Of a DNA stretch of 64,000 nucleotides, positions 27,976 to 37,725 are shown piece after piece. The number at the start of each line of letters is the position of its first letter. Position 1 is the stretch's first letter. The DNA is from Clostridia bacterium (GTDB lineage Bacteria; Bacillota; Clostridia; TANB77; CAG-508): NCBI GenBank assembly GCA_017515985.1, contig JAFWDV010000012.1, positions 55,559-119,558 on the forward strand, given 5' to 3'. The position numbers and the translations under genes were made by a program. Under the pieces are notes generated by a model that saw only the letters and a list, made by a program, of their open reading frames with translations, ran no database searches and was not told the DNA's origin.

Positions 27976-29235
27976 ATGTTGCACAAGAGTAATGAAAAAA
28001 GCAGGTTTGAACGAAATCTTAAATTAATAGTTTGGGAAACAATCCTATCATCTATAGGTGCAGGTTTTTCTGTTCCTATAATGACTGTCTTTTGGAATTC
28101 AATTGGAATGAGTCAAACAGACATTGGTTTTACGCAGATGATGTTTACTATTGTAATGGTTGCTTTAGATATTCCAATGGGATATATAGCTGATCGTTTC
28201 AATAGAAAAGCATTAAACGTAATTGGAGATGTAGGAGTGGCACTTGCATTTTTGCTTTATGCATTTTCTAAAAATATGTATATGGCAATATTATCTGAAA
28301 TCTTACTTGGCTTTTTTATGGCTATGACAAATGGAGTTGACCAAAGCTTTATCAAATATAATTGCAATAAAATAGATCCTAGTGGAGAATTATTCAAAAA
28401 GAAAAATTTAGCTATATTTACGGCTAGATATATATCTTTGCTAATAGTTGTTATACTTGGTGGTTTTATAGCAAAAATAAATTTGCGTTTAGCAATAGGA
28501 GCTTCATTTGTACCATATATTATTGGTGGAATCATGGCGATAGGAATCAAGGATTTTGATAATAATATTAGTGTAAGACATAAAAATCCTGTAAAAGATA
28601 TGTTGATAAATATTAGAGAAATCGTAAAAGATTCTAAGGTTAAAACATATTTGTTCAGTTACATTTTGGGGAAGGAAGTTACTCATGCTCAAATTTGGAT
28701 ATTTACACCACTTTTAATGATTGTTGGTGTGCCAATGGAGATTGTAAGTTTAGGTTGGGTAATTAACTACGTTATGCAGATTGTTGGAAGTAAAATTTCT
28801 GAAAAAACGATTCATCTAAAGAACAAGTATAAATTTGCAATACCAATGTTAATGGAATTTTTGTGGATTGCTATTATAGTAATTAATACAAATATAGTAA
28901 CGGTTTGGTTATTTGCATTAAATGGATTTGTTCATGGTTTCATAGAGGGTAGTTTGGTAACACCACTTCAGGAATCTACCAGAGATGAAGTTCAGACAAG
29001 TGTATTATCTATTGCATCAACAGGAGCAAGACTTTTGTATGTTCCTTTGGTGTACATCATTAACTATTTAGGAAATATCAATTTGCAACTAGGCTTAATA
29101 GGAATAATTATTATTTTTCTACCAATGAGTATTTTTGCATATATAAAGTTATGCAAAATCGAAAAAAGCGAAGAAATTCTATTGCTTGGTGATTCTAACG
29201 ATAGACTCCAATTCGCTGAAAGCGGGGAAGAGTAA
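27976..29235 (+). CDS. MFS transporter, probable drug exporter
   Basis: This polytopic protein has about 12 hydrophobic segments. The first loop motif, GYIADRFNRKALN, is MFS motif A (GxxaDRxxrk). The length of 419 residues is usual. ATG 27976 has GAAAGGAG upstream; an in-frame ATG at 27904 has none. The attenuator-controlled leader is typical of genes induced by translation inhibitors, so antibiotic efflux is a reasonable inference; the substrate is unknown. Confidence 0.85.
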   Translation: MLHKSNEKSRFERNLKLIVWETILSSIGAGFSVPIMTVFWNSIGMSQTDIGFTQMMFTIVMVALDIPMGYIADRFNRKALNVIGDVGVALAFLLYAFSKNMYMAILSEILLGFFMAMTNGVDQSFIKYNCNKIDPSGELFKKKNLAIFTARYISLLIVVILGGFIAKINLRLAIGASFVPYIIGGIMAIGIKDFDNNISVRHKNPVKDMLINIREIVKDSKVKTYLFSYILGKEVTHAQIWIFTPLLMIVGVPMEIVSLGWVINYVMQIVGSKISEKTIHLKNKYKFAIPMLMEFLWIAIIVINTNIVTVWLFALNGFVHGFIEGSLVTPLQESTRDEVQTSVLSIASTGARLLYVPLVYIINYLGNINLQLGLIGIIIIFLPMSIFAYIKLCKIEKSEEILLLGDSNDRLQFAESGEE

Positions 29236-29240
29236 TAGTG

Positions 29241-29280
29241 AAGAGCACACTTAAACTTTTTTGTGTGCTCTATTTTTTAT
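29241..29280 (+). terminator. Terminator after MFS gene
   Basis: AGAGCACAC pairs with GTGTGCTCT and is followed by ATTTTTTATTT. Confidence 0.8.
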
Positions 29281-29318
29281 TTATGTGTATCGAATCAAAA
29301 TATTTGTAAGTAAAAATA

Positions 29319-29347
29319 TTGTAAAATTATGTAATCCATGATATAAT
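29319..29347 (+). promoter_or_regulatory. Promoter of GC-rich cassette B
   Basis: TTGTAA, 17-base spacer, TATAAT. Right after it lies the small hairpin TGCTATGTCGTAGCA. Confidence 0.7.
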
Positions 29348-29445
29348 GCGTGCTATGTCGTAGCAAACCAAACAATGCTCTATTAAGTATAATTGGTTTA
29401 TTCAATTTACTTATGAGAGCAAATTCTAACAAAGGAGGTTTTGAT

Positions 29446-30258
29446 ATGACAGACGAAAGAAATCGTGCTCTTGAGGAAATCAAAAATTTCCAGGAGCGGT
29501 ACGAGGGGAAAGTGGAGTACGATGTAGGCGGGTCGAAAGACATTAGCCCCCTGGTGGAACACTTTTTTGATACGTGTATTCGTGTCATTTCTTGTGTGAA
29601 CGAGAATGACTGGAACGTTATCAGAAATGTTAAAGCCATTGCGGAGGCAGGCCTGTATCTTAGCTTGAACACTTTTCAGAATCAGTCCATCGCAGCAGAT
29701 GAGTACGCTTGCATCAATGAAATGTACAAGGAGCTTGAAAAACTTCTTGATGATTCGCTGGCAAATGCTAGACCGCTCACTGTTAAGATAGGTAAAGGCG
29801 GAAAGCTCGAGCATGTTCGCACTGATTCCGAGAATCTCACTGATTGGGAAGATAAAATTTACTGCATTTCTATGGTGCTTTTCCACAATCAGGAAGAGGC
29901 AAGATCGTACCCTGTTTCGAACCGGCCGGATTTTAAGTACATGGTTTTTCAGAGCTACAATAGCCTTAAGTGTGTTATTAGCAAGCTGAATACTGAATGG
30001 AATGCACTTGTGCGTAGAGGCTTCAGCCTTGAGATGTACGATGCATATCGTCAGAGCGTCATGTATGAGGTAAAACACGGCAACAATTTGTCCGGAGCGA
30101 GAAGATATGTTGGTTTTATGGAGCTTCTCAGCGGAGAAAGCAAACTTATCCCTGTATACAAATACGTATGTGTTGGTTATACACTGGTAAGTGACACGGA
30201 TTCCGACATCGCACGAATCGAGCCGAACAAGTCTGAAAAGGTATTCCGCATGGAATAA
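29446..30258 (+). CDS. Unrecognised protein in GC-rich cassette B
   Basis: The 270-residue soluble, acidic, probably mostly helical protein matches no family I know. Base and codon use are far richer in G+C than either neighbour, and CGG is used in frame at 29497 and 29923. AAAGGAGG sits 7 bases before the ATG. It has a private promoter and a GC-rich terminator, so it is a self-contained unit like the one at 19173. The long open frame on the opposite strand has no ribosome site and is treated as a shadow. Confidence 0.7.
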   Translation: MTDERNRALEEIKNFQERYEGKVEYDVGGSKDISPLVEHFFDTCIRVISCVNENDWNVIRNVKAIAEAGLYLSLNTFQNQSIAADEYACINEMYKELEKLLDDSLANARPLTVKIGKGGKLEHVRTDSENLTDWEDKIYCISMVLFHNQEEARSYPVSNRPDFKYMVFQSYNSLKCVISKLNTEWNALVRRGFSLEMYDAYRQSVMYEVKHGNNLSGARRYVGFMELLSGESKLIPVYKYVCVGYTLVSDTDSDIARIEPNKSEKVFRME

Positions 30259-30271
30259 CCAAATCAAAACA

Positions 30272-30312
30272 AAACGTGGGGCGACTAATAATCGCCTCAC
30301 GCTATTTTTATA
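30272..30312. terminator. Bidirectional terminator of cassette B and pflB
   Basis: CGTGGGGCGA pairs with TCGCCTCACG. T-rich tracts follow on both strands between the converging genes. Confidence 0.85.
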
Positions 30313-32545
30313 TTTTTTCATGAATTGTTCTATTTATAACATCAATTTGTTGCTCTCTTGTTAATTTTACGAAGTTAACAGCGTATCCTGATACTCGTAT
30401 TGTAAGTTGTGGATATTTTTCTGGGTGTTCCATTGCATCTTCAAGTAATTCACGATTAAATACGTTAACATTTATATGATGTCCTGTTTGTAAAAAATAT
30501 CCGTCTAGTAATGATACTAGATTATTTTTTTGCATATTTTCATCTGTACCAAGAGTTTTTGGTGTGATTGCAAATGTGTATGAAATACCATCTGATGCAT
30601 ATTCGAATGGAAGCTTTGCTATTGTGTTCATTACGGCAACTGCTCCATTTGTATCTCTTCCATATAGTGGGTTGGCTCCAGGACCAAATGGAACTCCAGC
30701 TTCTCTACCATCAGGAGTGCTTCCTGTATTTTTTCCATAAACAACGTTTGATGTAATCGTTAAAATAGATAGGGTAGGGGTTGCATTTCTGTATATTTGA
30801 TGTTTTTGAAGTTTGCGTAGGAATGCTTTTATTACATCTATCGCAATAGAATCAACTCTGTCGTCATCATTTCCGTACTTTGGAAAATCACCTTCTACTT
30901 CATAATCAATTACTAAACCGTCTTTGTTTCTTATAGTTTTTACTTTTGCATATTTTATTGCTGATAAGGAATCTGCTACAACTGATAATCCGGCAATTCC
31001 GCATGCCATTGTTCTATAGATATTTTTATCATGTAGAGCAAACTCAAGTGCTTCATATGAATATTTATCGTGCATATAGTGAATTGCATTTAGTGCTTTT
31101 ATATAAATTTTTGCAACATATTCCATCATTGCATCAAATTTTTCCATTACTTCATCATAATCTAAATACTCTGAAGTTATTGGTACAGTTTTTGGTCCAA
31201 CTTGTTTTCCAGAGTTCTCGTCTTTTCCACCATTTATAGCATAAAGTAAGGTTTTTGCTAAATTTGCTCTTGCACCAAAGAACTGCATTTGTTTACCTAT
31301 TCTCATAGGAGAAACGCAGCAAGCTATGCCGTAATCGTCGCCTAGAGATGCTCTCATCATATCATCGTTTTCATATTGAATTGCAGATGTTTCAATTGAA
31401 GTTTTAGCACAAAAATCTTTAAATCCTTTTGGTAGATTCTTTGACCAAAGAACTGTAAGATTTGGTTCAGGAGCAGGGCCAAGTGTTTGTAATGTGTGTA
31501 AAACTCTAAATGAATTCTTTGTTACCATAGTTCTACCATCAACGCCCATACCACCAATACTTTCAGTTACCCACACAGGGTCACCGCTAAATAATTCGTT
31601 GTATTCAGGTGCACGTAAGAATCTAACGAGTCTTAATTTCATTACAAAATGATCCATTAATTCTTGAGCAAGTTCTTCTGTTAATGTGCCATTTTTTAGA
31701 TCTCTTTCGATATAAATGTCAAGAAATGTTGAAGTTCTTCCAATACTCATTGCTGCACCATTTTGATCTTTAACTGCTCCAAGATATCCAAAGTATAGCC
31801 ATTGAATAGCTTCTTTTGCGTTTGCTGCAGGTTTTGAAATATCACATTCATATTTTGCAGCCATTTTTTTCAAATCATCAAGTGCAACTAGTTGATCATA
31901 CATTTCTTCGCGTGCTCTTATAACATCTGAAGTGAATTCATCTACATCATATGTTTCTAAATCTTTTTTCTTTTCTTCAATTATTTTATCTATACCATAT
32001 AAAGCAATTCTTCTGTAATCACCAATTATTCTTCCACGTCCATATCCATCTGGCAAACCAGTTAATAGGTGAGAGCTACGCGCTGCCCTTATATCTGGTG
32101 TATATACGGCAAAAACACCGTCATTATGAGTTCTTCTTAATGAATGATATACTCTAGAGGTTTCTTCATCTAGTTTTAAGCCATATGCTTCGCAAGACTT
32201 TTCAACAATACGAATACCACCGTTTGGCATGATTGCTCTTTTTAGTGGAGCATCAGTTTGAAGACCTACAATTTCTTCTAAATTTTTATCGATATATCCA
32301 GCATCATAGCCATTTATAGTAGATGGAGTTTTTGTATCAGCATCTAAAACTCCGCCATTTTTTCTTTCTTTTTCATATAAATCTAAAACTTTTTTCCAAA
32401 GCTTTTCTGTTTTTGGAGTTGCATTTGCTAGAAATGAATCATCTCCTTCATATGGAGTATAGTTTCTTTGAATAAAATCTCGAACGTCAATTTCTTTTGT
32501 CCAATTACCATTGGTATTAAAATTTTTCCATTGTTCAAATTCCAT
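30308..32545 (-). CDS. pflB: Formate C-acetyltransferase (pyruvate formate-lyase)
   Basis: This glycyl-radical enzyme converts pyruvate and CoA to acetyl-CoA and formate in anaerobic metabolism. The adjacent catalytic cysteines are in [11 protein letters not shown] (about residue 410), and the radical glycine lies in [13 protein letters not shown] (about residue 718). The 745-residue length is standard. GAGGAGG precedes the ATG. The activase pflA is on the same strand about 2 kb upstream, with four unrelated genes between. Confidence 0.95.
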   Translation of the reverse strand: MEFEQWKNFNTNGNWTKEIDVRDFIQRNYTPYEGDDSFLANATPKTEKLWKKVLDLYEKERKNGGVLDADTKTPSTINGYDAGYIDKNLEEIVGLQTDAPLKRAIMPNGGIRIVEKSCEAYGLKLDEETSRVYHSLRRTHNDGVFAVYTPDIRAARSSHLLTGLPDGYGRGRIIGDYRRIALYGIDKIIEEKKKDLETYDVDEFTSDVIRAREEMYDQLVALDDLKKMAAKYECDISKPAANAKEAIQWLYFGYLGAVKDQNGAAMSIGRTSTFLDIYIERDLKNGTLTEELAQELMDHFVMKLRLVRFLRAPEYNELFSGDPVWVTESIGGMGVDGRTMVTKNSFRVLHTLQTLGPAPEPNLTVLWSKNLPKGFKDFCAKTSIETSAIQYENDDMMRASLGDDYGIACCVSPMRIGKQMQFFGARANLAKTLLYAINGGKDENSGKQVGPKTVPITSEYLDYDEVMEKFDAMMEYVAKIYIKALNAIHYMHDKYSYEALEFALHDKNIYRTMACGIAGLSVVADSLSAIKYAKVKTIRNKDGLVIDYEVEGDFPKYGNDDDRVDSIAIDVIKAFLRKLQKHQIYRNATPTLSILTITSNVVYGKNTGSTPDGREAGVPFGPGANPLYGRDTNGAVAVMNTIAKLPFEYASDGISYTFAITPKTLGTDENMQKNNLVSLLDGYFLQTGHHINVNVFNRELLEDAMEHPEKYPQLTIRVSGYAVNFVKLTREQQIDVINRTIHEKI

Positions 32546-32555
32546 GATAGCCTCC

Positions 32556-32590
32556 TCTTAAGTCAAAAAATATTCGGACACGCCGAACTT
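32556..32590 (-). promoter_or_regulatory. Small hairpin with T-run in pflB leader
   Basis: On the minus strand TTCGG-CGTGT-CCGAA is followed by TATTTTTT, about 25 bases before the pflB start. It resembles a weak intrinsic terminator, so it may attenuate pflB. The 32546-32827 gap also holds the inverted pair TTCTGT/ACAGAA spaced by 10 bases (32673-32694), a possible operator. Confidence 0.35.
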
Positions 32591-32784
32591 ATAAATTATC
32601 AGTGTATAATAAAATATTTATTGTATTTCTGTTTTCTGTACTCATTTTAGTTTAACGAAAAAAATAATTCTGTGGCTTTTGCAACAGAAAAAATAAATTC
32701 AAAAATAGTATTTCCAAAAGTATTGAAAAAATGTAAAAAGATAAGTGAAAAAAATTTTAAAAAAAGATTTTGGTAATTGACATA

Positions 32785-32826
32785 AAAATAAGAAGCTATT
32801 TACTTTATAGCAAATAGCTTCTTTAT
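32785..32826 (-). terminator. Terminator of mscL
   Basis: On the minus strand AAGAAGCTATTT pairs with AAATAGCTTCTT and is followed by ATTTTTAT. Confidence 0.75.
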
Positions 32827-32827
32827 A

Positions 32828-33292
32828 TTATTCTTTATCCTTTATTTCTGATGTACAATGAGGACATCTTGTTGCTTTGAATGGAATTTCTGTTAAACAG
32901 AATGGGCAAAGTTTTGTTTCTGGCTCAGCAGCAACTTCCTCTTTATCAGCTTTTTTACCTTTCCTAGGTATTTTTGCACTTAATTTTTCTAATCTTTCTC
33001 TACTTCTCTTATTAGCAACATTGAAAGCTTTTATCATTAAAAATAGGATTAATGCAACAATTAAGAAGTTGATAACTGCTGTTATAAATGTACCATAATC
33101 AATTGATTGTCCTGAATTTCCAAGAGGAATTGTTCCATGAACCTCAGCTCCTCCAATTAATCCTAATAGTGGTTGAATAAAACATTCTGTAAATGCTTTT
33201 ACAATTGCAGCAAAGGCATTAGCTATAATAACACCAATAGCCATGTCCATTACGTTGCCTTTTGAAATAAACTCTTTAAACTCTTTTAACAT
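32828..33292 (-). CDS. mscL: Large-conductance mechanosensitive channel with C-terminal zinc ribbon
   Basis: MscL opens under membrane tension to release solutes during hypo-osmotic shock. The N-terminal helix and first membrane segment are textbook (KEFISKGNVMDMAIGVIIANAF), and the second membrane segment is about residues 68-90. After a charged linker the protein adds a zinc ribbon, CPFC...CPHC, which E. coli MscL lacks. ATG 33292 is spaced correctly from AAAGGAGA; the ATG at 33310 precedes that site. Confidence 0.93.
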   Translation of the reverse strand: MLKEFKEFISKGNVMDMAIGVIIANAFAAIVKAFTECFIQPLLGLIGGAEVHGTIPLGNSGQSIDYGTFITAVINFLIVALILFLMIKAFNVANKRSRERLEKLSAKIPRKGKKADKEEVAAEPETKLCPFCLTEIPFKATRCPHCTSEIKDKE

Positions 33293-33379
33293 ATGAAAAT
33301 CTCCTTTCATTTTCTTTTACATAATACATATAATATACTATTTTGTAGAATTTTGTCAACAAATATTGTCAAATTAGTA

Positions 33380-33408
33380 TTGATTTTATTGGGAAAATGT
33401 GGTAGAAT
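33380..33408 (+). promoter_or_regulatory. Promoter of rpsF-ssb-rpsR
   Basis: TTGATT, 17-base spacer, TAGAAT, followed by a leader of about 85 bases with two small hairpins. Confidence 0.65.
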
Positions 33409-33498
33409 GGACGCGTTGAGAAAAATAGCATTTAGCTATTATTTCCTTACTTACATGAAAAATGTAGGTTTTATATCCATAAGGAGGTGAAGAGAATA

Positions 33499-33780
33499 AT
33501 GAATAAATACGAGAGTGTTGTCATTATTAATCCAAATGTTGAAGAAGAAGGCATTAAAGCTTTAATATCTAAATTCACAGACATAATTAATACTGACGGA
33601 AAAGTAGAAAAAGTTGATGAATTAGGTAAGAAAACATTAGCTTATGATGTTAAGAAATTCAATGAAGGATTTTATGCAGTATTTTATTTTGAAGCTAATC
33701 CAAATCTAATTACAGAGCTTGAAAGAAACTACAGAATAACAGATGAAATTATAAAATTCATGACAATTAAACAAGATTAA
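33499..33780 (+). CDS. rpsF: 30S ribosomal protein S6
   Basis: The start MNKYESVVIINPNVEEE and the central KVEKVDELGKKTLAYDV are typical of S6, which binds the central domain of 16S rRNA with S18. At 93 residues it has the expected size. The GTG at 33487 overlaps the GGAGG site, so ATG 33499 is chosen. It is the first gene of the conserved rpsF-ssb-rpsR operon. Confidence 0.95.
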   Translation: MNKYESVVIINPNVEEEGIKALISKFTDIINTDGKVEKVDELGKKTLAYDVKKFNEGFYAVFYFEANPNLITELERNYRITDEIIKFMTIKQD

Positions 33781-33818
33781 TAGAAGGACTTTAGAAATAC
33801 TAAAGTAATGGTGAAAAT

Positions 33819-34259
33819 ATGAACAAAGTTATATTAATGGGAAGATTAACAAGAGACCCTGAGGTTAGATATACTCAAACTAACAACACATTGGTTGCTT
33901 CATTTTCATTAGCAGTAAACAGGAGATTTGCTCGTCCAGGTGAGGAAAGACAAGCAGACTTTATAAATGTAGTTGCTTGGAGCAAAACTGGTGAATTTTG
34001 TAGTAAATATTTTAAAAAAGGTCAACAAGTTGGAGTTATTGGAAGAATCCAAACTAGAAACTGGGATGATGAACAAGGTCAAAAACACTATGTAACAGAA
34101 GTAATTGCTGAAGAAGCATACTTTGCAGATAGCAAAAGAGATGGCGAAGGGGGAAATGGAAGCTTTGATGCTACATTTGGTGCTATGCCACAATCAGCTG
34201 CTGGAGCTAGTGAAAATTCAGACTTTGAAACATTTTCAGGAGATGACCTACCATTTTAA
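33819..34259 (+). CDS. ssb: Single-stranded DNA-binding protein
   Basis: The OB-fold begins MNKVILMGRLTRDPEVRYT and contains FINVVAWSKTGEF. A flexible G/S-rich linker leads to the acidic tip DDLPF that recruits replication and repair partners. The length is 146 residues. It sits between rpsF and rpsR as in most Firmicutes. Confidence 0.96.
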   Translation: MNKVILMGRLTRDPEVRYTQTNNTLVASFSLAVNRRFARPGEERQADFINVVAWSKTGEFCSKYFKKGQQVGVIGRIQTRNWDDEQGQKHYVTEVIAEEAYFADSKRDGEGGNGSFDATFGAMPQSAAGASENSDFETFSGDDLPF

Positions 34260-34288
34260 TTAAATTTAGATAGGGGGGAAAAAATAAA

Positions 34289-34570
34289 ATGGCTGATAAG
34301 AAAAATAATAGAAGAAATAACAGAAATAACAATAATGATGATGATTTCAATCCAAAGTTCAAAAAGAGAAAGAAACTTTGCCCATTATGCAAAGATAAGA
34401 ACTTTGAGTTAGATTATAAAAATCCAGAGCAATTAAAGAAATTCATAAATGAAAGAGGTAAAATATTACCAAGAAGAGCTACTGGAGCATGTGCAAAGCA
34501 TCAAAGAGATATTACTTTAGCAGTAAAAAGATGCAGACAAATTGCAATGTTACCATATACTCAAGACTAA
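34289..34570 (+). CDS. rpsR: 30S ribosomal protein S18
   Basis: The C-terminal two thirds match S18 ([37 protein letters not shown]). CPLC near residue 31 and a later cysteine mark the zinc-binding form. The first 20 or so residues are an Asn/Arg-rich extension. A GGGGGG-rich site precedes the ATG. Confidence 0.95.
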   Translation: MADKKNNRRNNRNNNNDDDFNPKFKKRKKLCPLCKDKNFELDYKNPEQLKKFINERGKILPRRATGACAKHQRDITLAVKRCRQIAMLPYTQD

Positions 34571-34576
34571 TAAAGA

Positions 34577-34620
34577 TAAAAACTGTAGTATTCTAGAAAT
34601 TAGAAACTACAGTTTTTTTA
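34577..34620 (+). terminator. Terminator of rpsF operon
   Basis: AAACTGTAGT pairs with ACTACAGTTT and is followed by TTTT. Confidence 0.8.
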
Positions 34621-34641
34621 GTTTTAAAAAAATCAAAAATG

Positions 34642-35364
34642 TCAGAGACCTAATATTAGCTTTGCTTTTTTTACATCATCTTCATTGGCAGTTCTAATAT
34701 TTTCAAGAGGATATATTTGATTAAGGTTTTCCCATTTGAACTTTCCAAGGTCGTGGTATGGCAAAATATCTATTTTTTCAACTGTATTTAAGCTTGCAAG
34801 AAAACTCTTAAGTTTTAATAAATCTTTTTCGCTATCTGTGTATCCAGGAACTAAAACATGCCTTATCCATATTTTCTTACCATTTTGTGATAAATAATTG
34901 GCAAAATTAAGTTCTAATTTATTTGAAAATCCAGTTATATTTTGACACATTTCATCATTTATTGATTTTATATCTAATAAAAATAAATCAGTATATTTAA
35001 TTAATTCTTCTAACTTAGGTGTAATTTGAAACATCCCTGATGTATCAATTGCCGTAGATATTCCGTACTTTTTTAACTCTTTAAAAAATTCAATTAGAAA
35101 ATCTTGTTGCAAAAGAGGCTCTCCGCCACTTACAGTAACGCCACCACCAGATGATAAAAAATAATTTTTATATCTTAAAACCTTTTCAACGAGTTCACTA
35201 ACTGAATACATAGTTCCAGCATTGCAATTCCAAGTATCGCGATTTTGGCAATACTTGCAACGTAATGCGCATCCCTGCATAAAAATTATAAATCTTATTC
35301 CAGGTCCATCAACTGCGCCAAAAGTATCGAATGAATGAACTCGAGCAAAAACTTCATTATCCAT
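34642..35364 (-). CDS. pflA: Pyruvate formate-lyase activating enzyme
   Basis: This radical SAM enzyme installs the glycyl radical on PFL. The cluster motif is CALRCKYC, preceded by FDTFGAVDGPGIRFIIFMQG as in PflA. The SAM-binding GGE is in TVSGGEPLLQQ. Its 240-residue length fits. It is expected to act on the pflB product encoded at 30308-32545. Confidence 0.94.
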   Translation of the reverse strand: MDNEVFARVHSFDTFGAVDGPGIRFIIFMQGCALRCKYCQNRDTWNCNAGTMYSVSELVEKVLRYKNYFLSSGGGVTVSGGEPLLQQDFLIEFFKELKKYGISTAIDTSGMFQITPKLEELIKYTDLFLLDIKSINDEMCQNITGFSNKLELNFANYLSQNGKKIWIRHVLVPGYTDSEKDLLKLKSFLASLNTVEKIDILPYHDLGKFKWENLNQIYPLENIRTANEDDVKKAKLILGL

Positions 35365-35450
35365 ATGTTTATCCTTTCATTTATAGTATCAATAATAGCA
35401 CACTAGTTTATGCAAATCAAATAAAATTTTCAGTAAATTATATTGAGTAA

Positions 35451-35479
35451 TTGACGCATATTTTATTGCCAAATATAAT
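35451..35479 (+). promoter_or_regulatory. Promoter of membrane protein-lspA-rluD-rluB transcript
   Basis: TTGACG, 17-base spacer, TATAAT. Confidence 0.7.
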
Positions 35480-35522
35480 CTAACTTGATATAATTGTGAC
35501 ATAATTGAGTAAGGAGTTTATT

Positions 35523-37238
35523 ATGAATCAAAAGATAGAAAAAGTATTAAAAATAATAATAAGTATTTTATGTGTAGTTTGTATTGCAGGATTTGCATTT
35601 TCGTTAACACCAAAAACGTTGCAAAACGATACTTTTTATACAATTAAAATAGGAGAATTAATTGAAAAAAACACAGAAAAAGTTTCGGATTTATTGCCAT
35701 GGAATAAAGGGTTGGATATGGAGGATCACTTCTCATACCATAATTTACCGTACACGTATCCACATTGGTTGTATGATTTTCTAACATATAAGATATATAG
35801 TGTGTGGAACTTTGACGGAGTGTATGTTGCCACCTGTATTTTAGCTGTTATAATGGCATTATTGATTTATTTTGTAAATAGAAAGTTAAATAACGGAAAG
35901 ATAGTATCTCTTTTTGTTACGATTGGAACATTATATTGCTTAAGGAATTTTATAGCTGCGAGAGCTCAGCTTGCAACTTTTATACTTTTTATATTAACAA
36001 TATTTGGTATAGAGCAATTTTTAAAAACGAAGAAACTTCGATATGCATTCCTTTTAGTTATCATTCCAATTCTAATTGCTAATTTACATTGTGCTGTATG
36101 GCCATTCTATTTTGTTTTGTATTTACCTTATATAGCTGAATACATATGCGTTGGCTTGGCAACGGCAAATTATGAAACATTTGCTAAAAAAATTAAATTG
36201 CATTTCAAGAAGAAAAAAATTGGGAAAATGCAATACAATATAGAGAAAAATAAAGTTAGAAAATTAGATGAAAAACACAATAAAAAGGTTGTTGAGAATT
36301 TAAATAAGACAAATAAGCTTGAAGTTAATAAAGAAAAAAATGTAAAATGGTTGATTTTAATTTTTGTAATATGCATTTTTACGGGATTATTGACGCCTAT
36401 AAAAGACACTCCATATACCTACTTAATAAAAACAAGTATTGGAAATACAACGCAAAATATTAGTGAACATTTACCACTTACTTTAGTAAAAAATTCGGAT
36501 ATGATAGTAGTATTTGCAGCTGTGTTTGGCATTTTAATTTTTTCTAAAGTTAAGATTAGAGTTAGAGATTTCTTCATGTTGATGGGACTTATAGTTTTGA
36601 GCTTTTATTCACAGAGACAGGTTTCAATGTTAGTTTTAATTGGAAACTTTATATTTGCAAGATTGATTTGTGGAATAATAGAAAACATAAAGATGAAACT
36701 AAAAAAATATGAAAATGGTGATTTAAAGCTTGCTGCTAAATTTTCAAGTATACTTGTTCCATATGTTTTTATCTTTTGTATTATAACTATATCTTTTTGT
36801 AATTTCTTAGATAAGAAAAAGGATGTTTATATAAATAAAAACTTGTATCCGGTTGAAGCTGCTAATTATATAAATGAAGAAATTATTCCAAAGGTAGGTA
36901 AAGAAAATCTTAGATTATATAATGAGTATAATTATGGAAGTTATCTACTATTCTCTGGAATACCAGTATTTATCGATTCAAGAGCTGATTTATATGCACC
37001 AGAATTTAATGGAATAAGAACTAAAAGTGGAAAGTACTATGGAAAAGATGTATTTTCAGATTTTATTGATATATCTAATTTGTCAACTGACTATGAGCAA
37101 AAATTTGAACAGTATAAAATTACACATGTAATGACACTTTGGAATTCGAAGTTAAGCACCTTAATAGCTAAAGATAGCAATTACAAATTAATATACAATG
37201 ACGGATTCTTTAAAATTTTTGAGAAAGAAAATGTTTAA
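35523..37238 (+). CDS. Polytopic membrane protein, possibly GT-C-like
   Basis: About ten hydrophobic segments are interrupted by a lysine-rich cytoplasmic loop (about residues 225-280) and end in a soluble C-terminal domain (about 435-571) containing YGSYLLFSGIPVFIDSRADLY. The early extracellular loop with HWLYDFLTYK and the overall build recall GT-C type glycosyltransferase-like membrane proteins, but no catalytic motif is firm. ATG 35523 follows AAGGAG. The 3' end overlaps lspA. Confidence 0.65.
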   Translation: MNQKIEKVLKIIISILCVVCIAGFAFSLTPKTLQNDTFYTIKIGELIEKNTEKVSDLLPWNKGLDMEDHFSYHNLPYTYPHWLYDFLTYKIYSVWNFDGVYVATCILAVIMALLIYFVNRKLNNGKIVSLFVTIGTLYCLRNFIAARAQLATFILFILTIFGIEQFLKTKKLRYAFLLVIIPILIANLHCAVWPFYFVLYLPYIAEYICVGLATANYETFAKKIKLHFKKKKIGKMQYNIEKNKVRKLDEKHNKKVVENLNKTNKLEVNKEKNVKWLILIFVICIFTGLLTPIKDTPYTYLIKTSIGNTTQNISEHLPLTLVKNSDMIVVFAAVFGILIFSKVKIRVRDFFMLMGLIVLSFYSQRQVSMLVLIGNFIFARLICGIIENIKMKLKKYENGDLKLAAKFSSILVPYVFIFCIITISFCNFLDKKKDVYINKNLYPVEAANYINEEIIPKVGKENLRLYNEYNYGSYLLFSGIPVFIDSRADLYAPEFNGIRTKSGKYYGKDVFSDFIDISNLSTDYEQKFEQYKITHVMTLWNSKLSTLIAKDSNYKLIYNDGFFKIFEKENV

Positions 37239-37725
37239 AATGAAATCAAAACAAATTAAATTTTTTATATTAATTAAGATATTATTAGTTATAGATCAAA
37301 TTACTAAAGCAATTATTGTAAGTAATAAGGAAAGTTTTCCAAAAGAAGTAATACGTGGTGTTTTAGATTTTACGTATTGCGAAAATAGGGGAATAGCTTT
37401 TGGTTTTGCAAGTGGGCATGTACGTCTATTTTCAATAGTCACTTTGATTATTCTTGCAATAATTGTTATAGCCGTTTTTAAAAAGTTTGATAAATTAAGC
37501 AAGTTGCAATCAGTTGGTATTGCAATGCTAATTTCAGGTGGAATAGGAAATTTTATTGATAGAGCTTTTAGATCATACGTTGTTGATTTTATAGATTTTG
37601 GAAAAATTATAAACTTTCCTATATTTAATATAGCCGATATATATGTGGTATGTGGCGTAATAATTATTGGAATTTCATTTTTTATTGATAATAGGAGTGG
37701 TGATATTGATAAGAATAATCGTTGA
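37231..37725 (+). CDS. lspA: Lipoprotein signal peptidase (signal peptidase II)
   Basis: This four-helix membrane aspartyl protease cleaves lipoprotein signal peptides. The catalytic aspartates lie in GGIGNFIDRAF and FNIADIYVV, and CENRGIAFG is the conserved loop. ATG 37231 overlaps the upstream stop and implies translational coupling; ATG 37240 is an alternative. It probably processes the lipoprotein encoded at 26121. Confidence 0.92.
   Translation: MFKMKSKQIKFFILIKILLVIDQITKAIIVSNKESFPKEVIRGVLDFTYCENRGIAFGFASGHVRLFSIVTLIILAIIVIAVFKKFDKLSKLQSVGIAMLISGGIGNFIDRAFRSYVVDFIDFGKIINFPIFNIADIYVVCGVIIIGISFFIDNRSGDIDKNNR

Noticed and set aside
29407..30321. 304-residue open frame opposite the cassette B gene
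   Set aside because: It has no ribosome site or promoter and its sequence looks like a mirror of the plus-strand gene. The plus strand has promoter, AAAGGAGG and terminator.
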